The notes: generated by a model from the sequence alone, not told the origin. DNA of 64,000 nt from JBBDXA01 sp040902585 (GCA_040902585.1 JBBDXA010000130.1:62001-126000), one strand, 5' to 3'. Numbered from the stretch's first letter, positions 22,860 to 32,385 are shown. Made by a program: numbers and translations.

Positions 22860-25415
22860 TCAACGCGGTCGCACCAGTCGCGGGATCACAATGCCCACGC
22901 TCGCCAGCCACGAGCCGAGCATGCCCGACGCCAATACCAGGCCCAGCGACGCGACGGCCGGGACGCTCGCCAGCATCAGCGAGCCGAAGCCCAGCGTCGT
23001 CGTCAGACTGCACAGCGTGATGGCGTGGCAGCGGTGAGACATGCCGGCGACGAGGGCGGCGCGGTCGCCCTGGTGTTGCCTTGCCGCGCTGACGAGGAAG
23101 ATGCCGCTGTCGATGGCGGTGCCCGCGAGGATGGGCAACGCGGCCATGTTCACGATGTTGAACCCCGTGCCTGTCAAGCGCGTCACGGTCAGCATGAGCA
23201 CCGCACCCGCAAGGGCCGGCATGAACGCCAGCACCACGTGACTCACGTTACGAAACAGCACGATCAGCCAGACCAGTACCGCTGCGCAGGCGATGAGGCC
23301 GACCTGCGGCAGCTCGCGGCGAACGGTCAGCACGATGTCGCGTCCGACGATGCTGATGCCGGTCAGATGGGCACCCTCGACCTTCGACAGCGCGGCGCGA
23401 AGGTCTTCAATGATCGCATCGCGCTGGGTCAGGTCATCGATCCTGCCCGTGAGATGCACCATCGTCACCGCCTGCGCGGCTGATCCTGTTGCAGGTTCGA
23501 CAAGCGGAAGAATCAGGCGGGCAAGCTGTGGATAGTCCCGCAGCGTCTGTACATCAGGCACGGCCTTCGGTTCGATGAGCGAACGCAGATACTCTTCGTA
23601 GGGCTTGAACGCCTCCGCATCGAAGATGCTGTCCGCAACGGCGGCGCGGAAGGCGGCGAGAATGCGATCCGCATTCACCTCGCCGAGTTGTTCGAGTCGG
23701 CCGGCTGCCTGCTTCGGCTCAGGCAGCAGCGTGCTCAAACCCACACTCACCTTCACGCCCGCCTGCTCGAACCGCGACTGCGAAAGCACGCGCTGCACCC
23801 GATCCGCCAGCGTCACCAGTTCCTTCGGCGAGCGTGCGGTCAGATGCACAAGCATCGAATCGCCGGGCAGACCGAAGCGCTCGGCGATGTGCTCTTGCGT
23901 CAGCATCGGCGGATTCGGCTGCGGATGCATTGCGTTCATATCGTTTGCGAACCATGATGATGACTGCCACCGCACCACGACAAAGGCCGCGGCAATCACG
24001 ATCACGACCGCGCCGATCCGCCACGCGCCCGGCCTTCGCTCGTACCACGCGATCAGCGATGTCGGCTCCAGCCGCAGGCGCGGTCGCTCCGTCTTCAAGG
24101 CGCGCCGCTCCAGCAGCGCGTGCAGCGCGGGCAGGATGGTGATCGTCGCCAGCAGTGACGCGGCCAGGCCCATCGCGCCGAGGATGGCGAAGTCGCGCAG
24201 GGCCGGCACCGTGGTCGCGGCGATGGCGAGAAAGCCGATCATTGACGTGATGCAGGCGTTGAGCATGGACGGGCCCAGGCCGAGGCGGATGTCCGCCGCT
24301 TCCTCCTTCGTCAGGCCGCGCTGTCGGCTCGCCTCGTAGTGCGAGAGGTAGTGAATGCTGTAGTCCACCCCCAGGCCCGCGATGATCGCCCCGCAGCCCG
24401 CCGTGATGGGAGAAATTTCCCCGAAGAGCGCGGCATACGCGCCCAACCCCGTGAGCAGACCGCACGCAACCGGCAGAAACACCAGCGGGAAACTCGTGAG
24501 CCTGCGATAGGCGATGAGAAACAGGACCTGCATGAGGATGATCGAGCCGGTGATGCAGGAGATCAAGTCGCCGCGGATGCGCTGCTCGCTGAGCTCGGCG
24601 ATGGGGTACGCACCGGCAAAGCTCAGGCGCAGCTCGCCGGGCTGCGCGGCTTCGGCACCGCGGCGAAGCAGGGCCATGAAGCGTTTGGTGAAAGACATGT
24701 CCGTCGCGTGGCCTTTGGCGCCGATGCGAATGAGCAGGGCGCGGGCATCGGTGGAGAGAAAGACCTCGCCGCCGCGCCAGGTGCGCAGGTCCGGCCGCAG
24801 CGATGCGAAGGCAGGCGCGAAGATGTCGTGCAGGCGCAGCGGGTCGCGCAGGATGCGTTTGGCAAGCTGGTCGGCGGCAGGCGAGCCGGCGGCGATCATG
24901 ACTTCATCGCGCTCGATCTGGGCACGAATCGCTTCGGGCGTGAGCCGATCTTTGAGCTGCGCGAAAGCCGCGTCATTGAGATAGAGCGGCGCGAAGGGCA
25001 CCGCGACTTCCTCGATGAAGCGCATGATCTGCGGATCGACGCGGTACTCGATGAAGGCAATGAGTTCACTTGCCTCGCGGTCGGCGAGCATTGCGGCACT
25101 CAGCCGATCGGCGAAAGCTGTAAGCGCGGCAGCGCGGCGTTCCTGCGCGAGGGCATCGTTCGCAACATCATCAGGCGATTCAACCATCACGAGCGCCTGA
25201 TCGAGCAGGTCAAAGTGCTCCGTCACCTGATGAAAGGCCGCGGTACTCTGGGCATCGTGCGGCAGCAGGGCTTCGAGCCGCGGCGTGATCTGAAGGCGAC
25301 TCACGAAGAAACCGGCGACGGCGAGCACCGCGGCTGCGATGAGCAGCGTGAGCAGCGGCCGGCGAATCGGCGTGATCAGCAGTCGGCTCAGCCATGGTGG
25401 GTTCACATCGGACAT
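22860..25415 (-). CDS. MMPL/RND-family exporter (HpnN-like)
   Basis: 851 residues from the ATG at 25415. A longer frame begins at a TTG (25460) without a good ribosome site. The architecture is the MMPL two-fold repeat: TM1, a large periplasmic loop (about 45-250), five helices including the conserved GLGVDYSIHYLSHYE helix, then TM7, a second loop and a terminal helix bundle with GTAIDSGIFLV. These proton-driven pumps move lipids and lipid-linked pigments; the family is a standard component of aryl-polyene and xanthomonadin clusters and of hopanoid transport. It lies between the lipoprotein gene (48 nt) and the deacetylase gene (20 nt). The expected role is export of the finished acyl product from the inner membrane toward the outer membrane. 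Confidence 0.9.
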   Translation of the reverse strand: MSDVNPPWLSRLLITPIRRPLLTLLIAAAVLAVAGFFVSRLQITPRLEALLPHDAQSTAAFHQVTEHFDLLDQALVMVESPDDVANDALAQERRAAALTAFADRLSAAMLADREASELIAFIEYRVDPQIMRFIEEVAVPFAPLYLNDAAFAQLKDRLTPEAIRAQIERDEVMIAAGSPAADQLAKRILRDPLRLHDIFAPAFASLRPDLRTWRGGEVFLSTDARALLIRIGAKGHATDMSFTKRFMALLRRGAEAAQPGELRLSFAGAYPIAELSEQRIRGDLISCITGSIILMQVLFLIAYRRLTSFPLVFLPVACGLLTGLGAYAALFGEISPITAGCGAIIAGLGVDYSIHYLSHYEASRQRGLTKEEAADIRLGLGPSMLNACITSMIGFLAIAATTVPALRDFAILGAMGLAASLLATITILPALHALLERRALKTERPRLRLEPTSLIAWYERRPGAWRIGAVVIVIAAAFVVVRWQSSSWFANDMNAMHPQPNPPMLTQEHIAERFGLPGDSMLVHLTARSPKELVTLADRVQRVLSQSRFEQAGVKVSVGLSTLLPEPKQAAGRLEQLGEVNADRILAAFRAAVADSIFDAEAFKPYEEYLRSLIEPKAVPDVQTLRDYPQLARLILPLVEPATGSAAQAVTMVHLTGRIDDLTQRDAIIEDLRAALSKVEGAHLTGISIVGRDIVLTVRRELPQVGLIACAAVLVWLIVLFRNVSHVVLAFMPALAGAVLMLTVTRLTGTGFNIVNMAALPILAGTAIDSGIFLVSAARQHQGDRAALVAGMSHRCHAITLCSLTTTLGFGSLMLASVPAVASLGLVLASGMLGSWLASVGIVIPRLVRPR

Positions 25416-25463
25416 GCGTTCGTTCTGCGCAAAACAGGAAGCAGCGAGGCACACTCTCAAACT

Positions 25464-26210
25464 CTACTCCACCCGCTTCGCTCTGCCTGAGGGCTCCAGC
25501 GCGTTCTCAGCAAGTTCATCGTTGATCAAAACCTCGCCGAAGTTCAGTTCAAACGATCCGCCCGAACCTTCAGCCGACACGCGCATCGGCCAGAGCACTT
25601 CGCCCAGCGCCTTGTACCGGCTGAGCGCGATCGTCTGCATCACCTTGCCTTCGGCGCTCAGGATGCGGCACTGCGTCACCGTCAGCGTGCTCTTGTCCAC
25701 TTCCGCCTCGGCGATCACCTCGCCCAGTACGCGGCGAATGACGAACGGCGCATCGCGTGTTTCGAGGACTTCATCACCATCGCGCGGCGTGATGATGCCA
25801 AAGAGCATCGGCCACAGATCGCTGTGATACTTCGACCACGCCCCGGCCGGCGGCCCGCCCTTGGCCGCATCGCCTTCGCCAGCCTTTGCATCGTCCTGTT
25901 CCGCCTGCCAGATCCACACGCCGTCGGGCAAGAGCGTCCAGTCGGCGATGGCCTGATTCATCTTCCACGCGCGGATGCGCAGCGCCTCGGGAGGCTTTGC
26001 CGCGAAGGCCGCTTCCACGCGCACCGATGCGCCATCGCCGCGGCGCAGGGTCAGCGCAGCGGTACCGGAAGCGGTGTGAATCTTCGCGCCGCGCTGCTGC
26101 ATGATCTGCAAGGCCGGCGCGATTCCGTGCCAATCGTAAGTCGGCAGCGGTGTCTGACATCCGACCAGCGCGGCGAGCATCAGCAGCATGATCAAAGAGG
26201 TTCGTCTCAT
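25464..26210 (-). CDS. LolA/LolB-like outer-membrane lipoprotein
   Basis: 248 residues. A lipoprotein signal peptide with lipobox LVGC gives an acylated cysteine at 18. The mature protein is predicted to be an open beta-barrel of the LolA/LolB type: GTAALTLRRGDGASVRVEA, then PEALRIRAWK and LPDGVWIWQAE, followed by strands ending in FELNFGEVLI. A low-complexity linker near 110-125 interrupts it. In polyene pigment clusters a small lipoprotein of this kind accompanies a LolA and an MMPL pump, and probably receives the lipidic product at the outer membrane. The start ATG overlaps the TGA of the ligase gene (ATGA), indicating translational coupling. Confidence 0.7.
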   Translation of the reverse strand: MRRTSLIMLLMLAALVGCQTPLPTYDWHGIAPALQIMQQRGAKIHTASGTAALTLRRGDGASVRVEAAFAAKPPEALRIRAWKMNQAIADWTLLPDGVWIWQAEQDDAKAGEGDAAKGGPPAGAWSKYHSDLWPMLFGIITPRDGDEVLETRDAPFVIRRVLGEVIAEAEVDKSTLTVTQCRILSAEGKVMQTIALSRYKALGEVLWPMRVSAEGSGGSFELNFGEVLINDELAENALEPSGRAKRVE

Positions 26211-27688
26211 GTCGGTTGCAGCTCCCCGCGAAGGATTTTTCCCGTGGCGGACTTGGGCAGTGATGTTCGCTCTTCAAAGATACGCGGGACCTTGTACGAC
26301 GCGAGCCGCTCCCGCGCGAAACGGCGCAGGCTGTCCATATCGCCTTCGCCGCCATTTCCTTTCCAGACCACAATCGCCTTCACGCGCGTAATGGTTTCGC
26401 TCAGCGGCACGCCGACGACCACCACATCGCTCACCGCCGGGTGCTGCGACAGGACCGCTTCGACCTCCAGCGGATTCACTTTCAGCCCGCCCACTTCGAT
26501 GAGCAGTTTCACTCTGCCGGTGATGAACAGCCGGCCTTGGGCATCGACGCGGGCAAGGTCGCCGACGTGAAACAGCCCATCGGTCAGCGGCGATTCATCG
26601 TGGCCGATGTAACGGGTGAGCATCGAAGGCGCGGCCACCGCCAGCTGACCTTCCTCGCCTGTGGTCAGCGGGGCATCGGCGCGAGGATGCTCACGATCGA
26701 GGATGCGAAGCGTGAGGTTGTCCATCGGCCGCCCCGCGCTGGCGTGATCGAACGGCGTGATATCAGGATCGTTGTAGGTGATGGAACCGAACTCGGTGGA
26801 GCCGTAGATCTGGCCGAGGCGCAGGCTGTACTTTTCGCTGAAGGCGTCGAACACACTCGCGGGCAGGGGGCCGCCTGCGGAAAACGCCCGGCGAAGGCGA
26901 CCGGGTTTCATCGGTGCATCAGCAAATTTCGCGAGGGCATCGAAGATGAACGGCACGCCGGGAAAAATACTGACTTCGTCACGCTTGAGCAGCGTGTGTA
27001 CCTGTGCCGCATCGAAGCGCGGGCAGAGCACGACCGTTGCCCCGGCGAGCATCGCGGACAGCAGCTCGTGGTCAATGCCATAAGAGTGACACACAGGCAC
27101 CACGGCGAGCATGCGGTCATCGCTCGTGACGCCGACATGTCGCCGGCAGGAATCGCCCATCGCCACAACGCCTGCCAATTCCCGGCTGACGATCTTGGGC
27201 AGCCCGGTGGTGCCGGAGCTTTGCAGAAGGAGCCGGGCGGTGCCTTTGTGCGCATCCATGGAAGCGGCGGCCGCGGCGTCATCGCCTACAAGTGGAACCG
27301 CATTCAGCGCGATGCGAGTGGTCACCACGCCTTCAAGACACGCGGTGGCCTCAGGCAGACCGATGCAGGCCGTCGCACCGCTTCGCCTTGCGGCTTCGAT
27401 GCGTTCGTGTTCGCTCAGGTGCGGCGAAAGCGGGTAGACCGCGACGTCCGCCAGCAGCGCGGCGAAGAAGGCGATCATCGTTTGCGTTCGATTCGGCGCG
27501 ATGAGCAGCACAACCTGCCCCGGTGCCGCGGCCTTTCGCAGTGACTGCGCAAAGGCAGCGATGGCATTGTGATATTGCCGCCACGTGACTGTCAGCGTTT
27601 GGCCGTCGTCACGATGTTCGACCACCGCGCTCGCCTCAGGCTGCCGCGCGGCATGTTGCTCAAGGTGTTGAAACAGCGACATCGCCAT
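26207..27688 (-). CDS. AMP-dependent acyl/aryl ligase of the polyene operon
   Basis: 493 residues from the ATG at 27688 (AAGAGA 9 nt upstream); ATG 27682 is also possible. It is an ANL-superfamily adenylating enzyme with LLQSSGTTGLPK (P-loop), VCHSYG, QIYGSTEFG, FHVGDLARVD, ITGRVKLLIEVGG and the catalytic lysine in KSATGKILRG. There is no carrier domain. In aryl-polyene and xanthomonadin clusters a ligase of this size activates the aromatic starter acid and transfers it to ACP. Here the neighbouring chorismatase suggests a hydroxybenzoate substrate, which is inference. The start overlaps the end of the halogenase-like gene by 29 nt, and the stop overlaps the lipoprotein start (ATGA). Confidence 0.85.
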   Translation of the reverse strand: MAMSLFQHLEQHAARQPEASAVVEHRDDGQTLTVTWRQYHNAIAAFAQSLRKAAAPGQVVLLIAPNRTQTMIAFFAALLADVAVYPLSPHLSEHERIEAARRSGATACIGLPEATACLEGVVTTRIALNAVPLVGDDAAAAASMDAHKGTARLLLQSSGTTGLPKIVSRELAGVVAMGDSCRRHVGVTSDDRMLAVVPVCHSYGIDHELLSAMLAGATVVLCPRFDAAQVHTLLKRDEVSIFPGVPFIFDALAKFADAPMKPGRLRRAFSAGGPLPASVFDAFSEKYSLRLGQIYGSTEFGSITYNDPDITPFDHASAGRPMDNLTLRILDREHPRADAPLTTGEEGQLAVAAPSMLTRYIGHDESPLTDGLFHVGDLARVDAQGRLFITGRVKLLIEVGGLKVNPLEVEAVLSQHPAVSDVVVVGVPLSETITRVKAIVVWKGNGGEGDMDSLRRFARERLASYKVPRIFEERTSLPKSATGKILRGELQPT

Positions 27689-28994
27689 GCACACCATTCT
27701 CTTGGGATTGGGCCTCAGATGCGAACAGCGAGAAATGGTCCCGCGTGGGCACGAGCGGCCTTCGGTTGTGTACCTTGAGCATCCACTCGAACAGGCGGAA
27801 GCGCCAGCGGACCTTGAACCGCGGCTTGGGGAAGACATAACCCGCCAGCACCGTGAGCACCGCGCGGTCCACTTTGAACGGGCCTGAGCCGTGCAGCACG
27901 AGTTCGCGGAAGCCGTGATCGTAGAAGAGTTCGATGAGCCGCTTGAACCACTTCGTGGAGCTGACGACGAACTTCTGATACTGCTTGCGTGCCTTCTCGA
28001 TGGACCGGCCCTGTTTGATCACGCCGATGAGATGCTCTGCTGTTTTCGCCGCGCCGATCATGCCCAGGCACACGCCGGTGGAGAAAATAGGATCGAGAAA
28101 GAACGCCGCATCGCCGACGAGAAAGAAGCCCGGTCCCGCGCAGGGATCGCACGTGTAGCTGAAATCGCTGCGGATGAGATTCGTGTCCGGGCCCGTCGCG
28201 TTCATCATGCGGTCTTTGACGATCGGGCAGCGCTCGATGCCCCACTGAAGCATGCGGTCCGCAGGCTTGCCCGCGCGCTTCGCAGCCTCCGGCTCCAGCA
28301 CGAGGCCGACGCTCGTGGTTTTCTCATCGAGCGGAATGATCCAGAACCAGCCTTCATCGCACATGGCGATGGTGAGCGTGCCTGCCAGTTCGCCTTCGAG
28401 TCGCTTCACGTTCTCATAGTGCGCGAAGTAGGCGACCTTGCGCAGGTGTTTGTTGTCGAGCAGGCGGCGCGTGCCCAGATGCCTTCCGATGAGCGTGGCT
28501 GCGCCTGTGGCATCGATGAAATACCGCGCGGTCAGTCGCCGACCTTCGCTGGTGACGACGATGACGCTGTCATCCGCCAGCTTCTCGATTGTTTTGATCG
28601 TCGCGGGTTGAATGATGGTCGCGCCCGCTTCGATGGCCGCGTCGAGCACCATCTTGTCGAAGTCTGCCCTGCCGATGTTGAACGCCTGGTACGGCGCCCG
28701 CACCATGGCTTTGGCGAAGGCATAAAACTGGCCGTTGAGCGTGCCGCCCATGGCGAACTCCGCGCCGCGTTTGGGCATGTGCGGCAGCTTCTTCATGCGC
28801 TCCATCAGGCCCAGGTCATCGAGCAGTTTCGCGCCGAAGGGGATGAACGATTCGCCGATCTGGAAGCGCGGAAAGGCTGCGCGCTCGACGAGTCCGACAC
28901 GCACACCAGCACGCGCCAGGACCAGCGCAGCCGTCGCGCCCGAAGGGCCGGCGCCGGCGATGAGTACGTCGAATTCAGAATCCTGCATGGGCAT
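27660..28994 (-). CDS. Flavin-dependent halogenase-like oxidoreductase
   Basis: 444 residues from the ATG at 28994, chosen for GAAGGA 8 nt upstream; ATGs at 29003 and 28988 are close alternatives. The FAD Rossmann motif GAGPSG lies at 14-19 and the second FAD motif at VGDAAFFLDP. Both accepted halogenase signatures are present: WxWxIP as WFWIIP (about 220) and FxxPxxSxG as FLDPIFSTG (about 290). A lysine at 75 in MPKRGAEF is where the hypohalous-acid-binding lysine of phenolic halogenases is found. This supports true halogenation of an aromatic or acyl-carrier-bound phenol; a plain geranylgeranyl-reductase-like oxidoreductase cannot be excluded. Xanthomonadins are brominated and their clusters contain such an enzyme. 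It lies between the chorismatase and the ligase genes. Confidence 0.82.
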   Translation of the reverse strand: MPMQDSEFDVLIAGAGPSGATAALVLARAGVRVGLVERAAFPRFQIGESFIPFGAKLLDDLGLMERMKKLPHMPKRGAEFAMGGTLNGQFYAFAKAMVRAPYQAFNIGRADFDKMVLDAAIEAGATIIQPATIKTIEKLADDSVIVVTSEGRRLTARYFIDATGAATLIGRHLGTRRLLDNKHLRKVAYFAHYENVKRLEGELAGTLTIAMCDEGWFWIIPLDEKTTSVGLVLEPEAAKRAGKPADRMLQWGIERCPIVKDRMMNATGPDTNLIRSDFSYTCDPCAGPGFFLVGDAAFFLDPIFSTGVCLGMIGAAKTAEHLIGVIKQGRSIEKARKQYQKFVVSSTKWFKRLIELFYDHGFRELVLHGSGPFKVDRAVLTVLAGYVFPKPRFKVRWRFRLFEWMLKVHNRRPLVPTRDHFSLFASEAQSQENGVHGDVAVSTP

Positions 28995-29025
28995 CGGTGT
29001 CATCCTTCGCCGCGAGGGCGTTCGT

Positions 29026-29994
29026 TCACGGCTGGACCGCGCCCAGGTCGGCGATGCCTTCAATCTCGACGACCAGTCCCGGCCTGCAAAGCACCGCGGG
29101 CATCAGTTCAATGGCGCTGGCATGCGGGAACATGTCAGGCAGTTTCGCCTGGAGGATGTGACGATCATCAGGGCGCGAGAAATAGGCTCGTATGTGTTTG
29201 AAGCGTTTCATGGCATCGCTCGTCGCGCCGCCAGGCGGCATCGCCGCCGCAACGAGGGCGGTCAGGTTCAGTTCGGTTTCGTGAAGCTGGCCTGGCAAAT
29301 CGTTGTCGTGTCGTGTTTCTTCGCCGACCACACTGGCGGTGCCGGCGGTGAGAAGCATGGGCGAACCGAAGGCCGCGTCGCCGATGATGAGGCTGCCGCG
29401 CGCGAAGGAGGGCGGGATGGGGCCGTAGGTCGGCGAGTAGCGATAGGCGGGCCGCTGTCTCGGATTTTCGATGGCCTGCGGGCGCTCGCCGCCGGCCAGG
29501 ACGTGAACGACGAGGTCATCGCTGTGAGCATCAACCGCCGAGGCCGCGACGAGGCGCGGTTGAATGTCAGCGGTGGCGAACCATTGTTCCAGGGCCTGAT
29601 GCCGGGCGGCGTTGAAGACCATGTAACGATTGCGGTTCGCATCAGCATCGTCCGCGGGATCGAGCAGTCGCGGCACGTAGTTCCAGAACCGCACAGGCTG
29701 CTGATGTCGGCCTTGGCGCAGGGCGGCGGCGAGCTGCGCGTAGGCCGCGCTCACGGCTGCTTCGAACTGCGGCCTCGATGCGTGTGCGACATCGCGCATA
29801 CGAACCTGCGCGAAGGTCCACGCATCGGCGACGGTCAGTTCCACATCATGGCTGATGCGTGATGCGGGCTTTCGGGATTCATCGCGATGAAGCCAGGGCA
29901 TGATCCAACCCGGCGCCGCCGGCCCTTCAACCAGGGCGCATGACACCGCGCTCTTGGTTGAGGTCGTGACCGGATTGGAAGCTGAACGCATCAT
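29026..29994 (-). CDS. Chorismatase / XanB2-like (FkbO-Hyg5 family) protein
   Basis: 322 residues from the ATG at 29994; the frame also extends to a GTG at 30000. It has the chorismatase fold signatures: VRFWNYVPRL, NRYMVFNAARHQAL in the N-terminal half, GSPMLLTAGTASVVGEETRH in the middle, and VVEIEGIADL at the end with the acidic residue family members use. XanB2 of Xanthomonas cleaves chorismate to 3- or 4-hydroxybenzoate plus pyruvate and supplies the starter for xanthomonadin. FkbO and Hyg5 relatives make a dihydro-diol or 3-hydroxybenzoate, so the exact product here is open. It begins 15 nt after the KS-CLF gene and would make the aromatic starter in the cytoplasm. Confidence 0.8.
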   Translation of the reverse strand: MMRSASNPVTTSTKSAVSCALVEGPAAPGWIMPWLHRDESRKPASRISHDVELTVADAWTFAQVRMRDVAHASRPQFEAAVSAAYAQLAAALRQGRHQQPVRFWNYVPRLLDPADDADANRNRYMVFNAARHQALEQWFATADIQPRLVAASAVDAHSDDLVVHVLAGGERPQAIENPRQRPAYRYSPTYGPIPPSFARGSLIIGDAAFGSPMLLTAGTASVVGEETRHDNDLPGQLHETELNLTALVAAAMPPGGATSDAMKRFKHIRAYFSRPDDRHILQAKLPDMFPHASAIELMPAVLCRPGLVVEIEGIADLGAVQP

Positions 29995-30009
29995 GGTCAC
30001 CAGTGTAAA

Positions 30010-32385
30010 TCAAAGCGATGAGGCAGGCAGCGCGGCAAGGCGGATGCCTGTCAGCAGACCCTGAAAATCCGTACAAAGAACGGCGAAATTCGTGGCGCGA
30101 TCGTTACCCGTCGCAGCCGTCGCCGTGAGACCGAGTTTCGCCGGTTCGCACCGAAGTCGAGGCAATCGCCCGGTGAGCAGGGCGGCGGCGATGCCCGCCA
30201 GCGGTGTGACACTGAACGCATCAGCCGCGTGACCGGCCATGCTTGAAAGCGTGACCGCGCGGCCTTGGAGCGGGCCGGCTTCGATGAGGTCAAATGCGGT
30301 GCCGCAGGCGGAGCTGATCACAGCCGCGGGCCGGCCGAGTTGTTCGTAGACGCGCTGAGCTTGTGCTTGGAGCTGCTGGGCATCGAGCGAAAGACACGCG
30401 GCGCCGGCGGAGGCGATGACCTTCGCGCGCGGCGTGGCCTTGCGCTTTGCAGCGGCGTCCGCGCTTTCGATGACCAGCGTCACCGCGCCGCAGCCGGTGA
30501 GGAAACCGTTGCCGCTAAAGGGCAGTCCCGCGCCCGGTCCGCCGTGCAGGCCGCAGTGGGCGTAGGCGCTGTCGACGATCTCCGATCGCTCCTCCGCTGC
30601 GCTGACGATGATGCGATCCGCCTCACCCATCGCCACGCGCAGCACCGCCAGGCGCAGGGCATCGAGCCCGCTGGTGCGCGAGCCGATGATCGTCTGGCAT
30701 CCGCCCTTGAAACCGAAGGCCATGCTCAGGTGAGCGGCTGCGGCGTTGGGCACGCCCTCGGCAAAGAGCATCGGGTTGGCCGCGTCGATGCCCTGTTCGA
30801 CGATCTCGCGGTAGTACTGGACGCTGTAGTTGGCCGAGCCGTGCGTGGAGCCGAGGATCGCGCTGGACCCGGCGCGCTGATCATCATCCAAGCCTGCATC
30901 GCGGCAGGCTTCGGTCGTCGCCGCGAGTGAAAGCTTGACGTAGTCACTCAAACGGCGCACGCGGCGGGCGTTCACGAGTTCTCCCAGTTCCGCATCACTG
31001 ATCGGCGGGGCGTCTTGGGTGATCGGCTGAGCATTCGCGCTAATCATCCTCTGCACGAAGGCTTCGTTACCGACCATTCCGGGAAGGACCACGCCGATGC
31101 CGGTGATGACCACGTCGCGGGGTGGCGAACCGTTCAGTGTTTCACGTGAAACCACCGGCAGTGCATCACCACGCCCCAGCACGACACTGGCATTCGCGCC
31201 GCCGAAACCGATGGAATTATTCAGCGAAAAGGTGAGCGGCGAAGGCTCTGCTTTCGCCGTGATGCGAAGGTCAGCGAACTCGAGTTCGGTCGGCGAGGCA
31301 CCGGCCGTGGGCGGAATGATGCCGTGTTCCAGCGCCATCATGGCGAGGATGAGTTCGGTCGCGCCCGCGCCGCCGAGGGTGTGACCCAGGGCGCTCTTGA
31401 AGGCGACGATCGGCTTGGTGGGAAGACTCGCGCCGAACACCTGCCGCAGGGCCGCCTCCTCGCCGCGGTCGTTGTCGGGCGTGCCGGTCGCGTGTGCGGA
31501 GATGAGATTGATCTTGTCAGGCGATACGTTGGCGGCGGTAATCGCCTGCCGCATCGCGCGAAAGGCACCGTCGCCCTGCGGGTGCGGCTGCGTGAGATGA
31601 TGAGCATCGGCCGATTCGCCGAAGCCCAGGACCTGCGCCAGCGCGTGTGCTCCTCGTTGGCGTGCATCCGTTTCGCGCTCGAGAACGAGCACGGCATACC
31701 CTTCGCCGAGTTTCATGCCTTCGCGGTCGCGGCAGAACGGACGGATCGGCCCTTTGGCGACCAGACGCAACGCGTTGAAACCGGCGTAGGCATATTCGCT
31801 GATCGGGTCGTAGCCGCCGCAGATGACCAGATCGAGTTCACCGCTTCGCAGCAGCGTCATCGCCAGGCCGACGCTCGCCAGACTGGAGGAACACGCGGAG
31901 CAGGTGGTGACCGAAAGGCCGAGCAGTTGTTGGGCGATGACTGAATCGCGCAGCACGGCGGGCGCGAGAAACGCGCGCAGGGGCTCGGGTGATTTCTCAC
32001 GGAGAAAGCGCCCAGCCGCTCGCATGCCGTGCAGCGTGGTGCCGATGGCGATGCCGCAGCGGTGAGCTTCATAAGGCAGCGCATCGCTCGCCTTCGCTTC
32101 CGTCAGCGCCTGTTCGATGGCCAGTCGCAGGTATCGGCTCTCGCGCGATTGGGTCGAGTCCTCATCCTTCTGCGATGGGATCGCCGGCACCTGTCCGCCG
32201 CCGCGCGGGTCCATCGGCGTCTGCTCCAGCGCGGTCAGCGGAACGATGCCGCTATCGCCGGCGCAGATGCGCCGCCAGGAGTCGGCGCGGCTGAGGCCCA
32301 GCGACGTCACCAGCCCCGCGCCGGTGATGACGATACGCGCATCAGCCGCGTCAGCCGCGACAAGATGGTTCGATCGGTCACTCAT
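30010..32385 (-). CDS. Fused ketosynthase and chain-length-factor (KS-CLF)
   Basis: 791 residues containing two thiolase-fold ketosynthase halves. The first (about 15-395) is catalytically complete: TCSACSSS with the nucleophile cysteine at 165, HATGTPDND and KSALGHTLGG histidines. The second (about 408-791) starts with a fresh DVVITGIGVVLPG, but its active-site box reads GSRTSGLDAL with arginine where cysteine should be, and the HGTGT motif is replaced by SACGTAF. It therefore resembles a chain-length factor. In aryl-polyene systems KS and CLF are separate subunits of a heterodimer; here they are one polypeptide. It should extend the aromatic starter with malonyl units on ACP. The gene overlaps the acyltransferase stop by 8 nt. 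Confidence 0.88.
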   Translation of the reverse strand: MSDRSNHLVAADAADARIVITGAGLVTSLGLSRADSWRRICAGDSGIVPLTALEQTPMDPRGGGQVPAIPSQKDEDSTQSRESRYLRLAIEQALTEAKASDALPYEAHRCGIAIGTTLHGMRAAGRFLREKSPEPLRAFLAPAVLRDSVIAQQLLGLSVTTCSACSSSLASVGLAMTLLRSGELDLVICGGYDPISEYAYAGFNALRLVAKGPIRPFCRDREGMKLGEGYAVLVLERETDARQRGAHALAQVLGFGESADAHHLTQPHPQGDGAFRAMRQAITAANVSPDKINLISAHATGTPDNDRGEEAALRQVFGASLPTKPIVAFKSALGHTLGGAGATELILAMMALEHGIIPPTAGASPTELEFADLRITAKAEPSPLTFSLNNSIGFGGANASVVLGRGDALPVVSRETLNGSPPRDVVITGIGVVLPGMVGNEAFVQRMISANAQPITQDAPPISDAELGELVNARRVRRLSDYVKLSLAATTEACRDAGLDDDQRAGSSAILGSTHGSANYSVQYYREIVEQGIDAANPMLFAEGVPNAAAAHLSMAFGFKGGCQTIIGSRTSGLDALRLAVLRVAMGEADRIIVSAAEERSEIVDSAYAHCGLHGGPGAGLPFSGNGFLTGCGAVTLVIESADAAAKRKATPRAKVIASAGAACLSLDAQQLQAQAQRVYEQLGRPAAVISSACGTAFDLIEAGPLQGRAVTLSSMAGHAADAFSVTPLAGIAAALLTGRLPRLRCEPAKLGLTATAATGNDRATNFAVLCTDFQGLLTGIRLAALPASSL

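Noticed and set aside
24339..25490. Plus-strand frame of 383 codons opposite the MMPL exporter
   Set aside because: The exporter on the minus strand has strong family motifs; the opposite frame has none.
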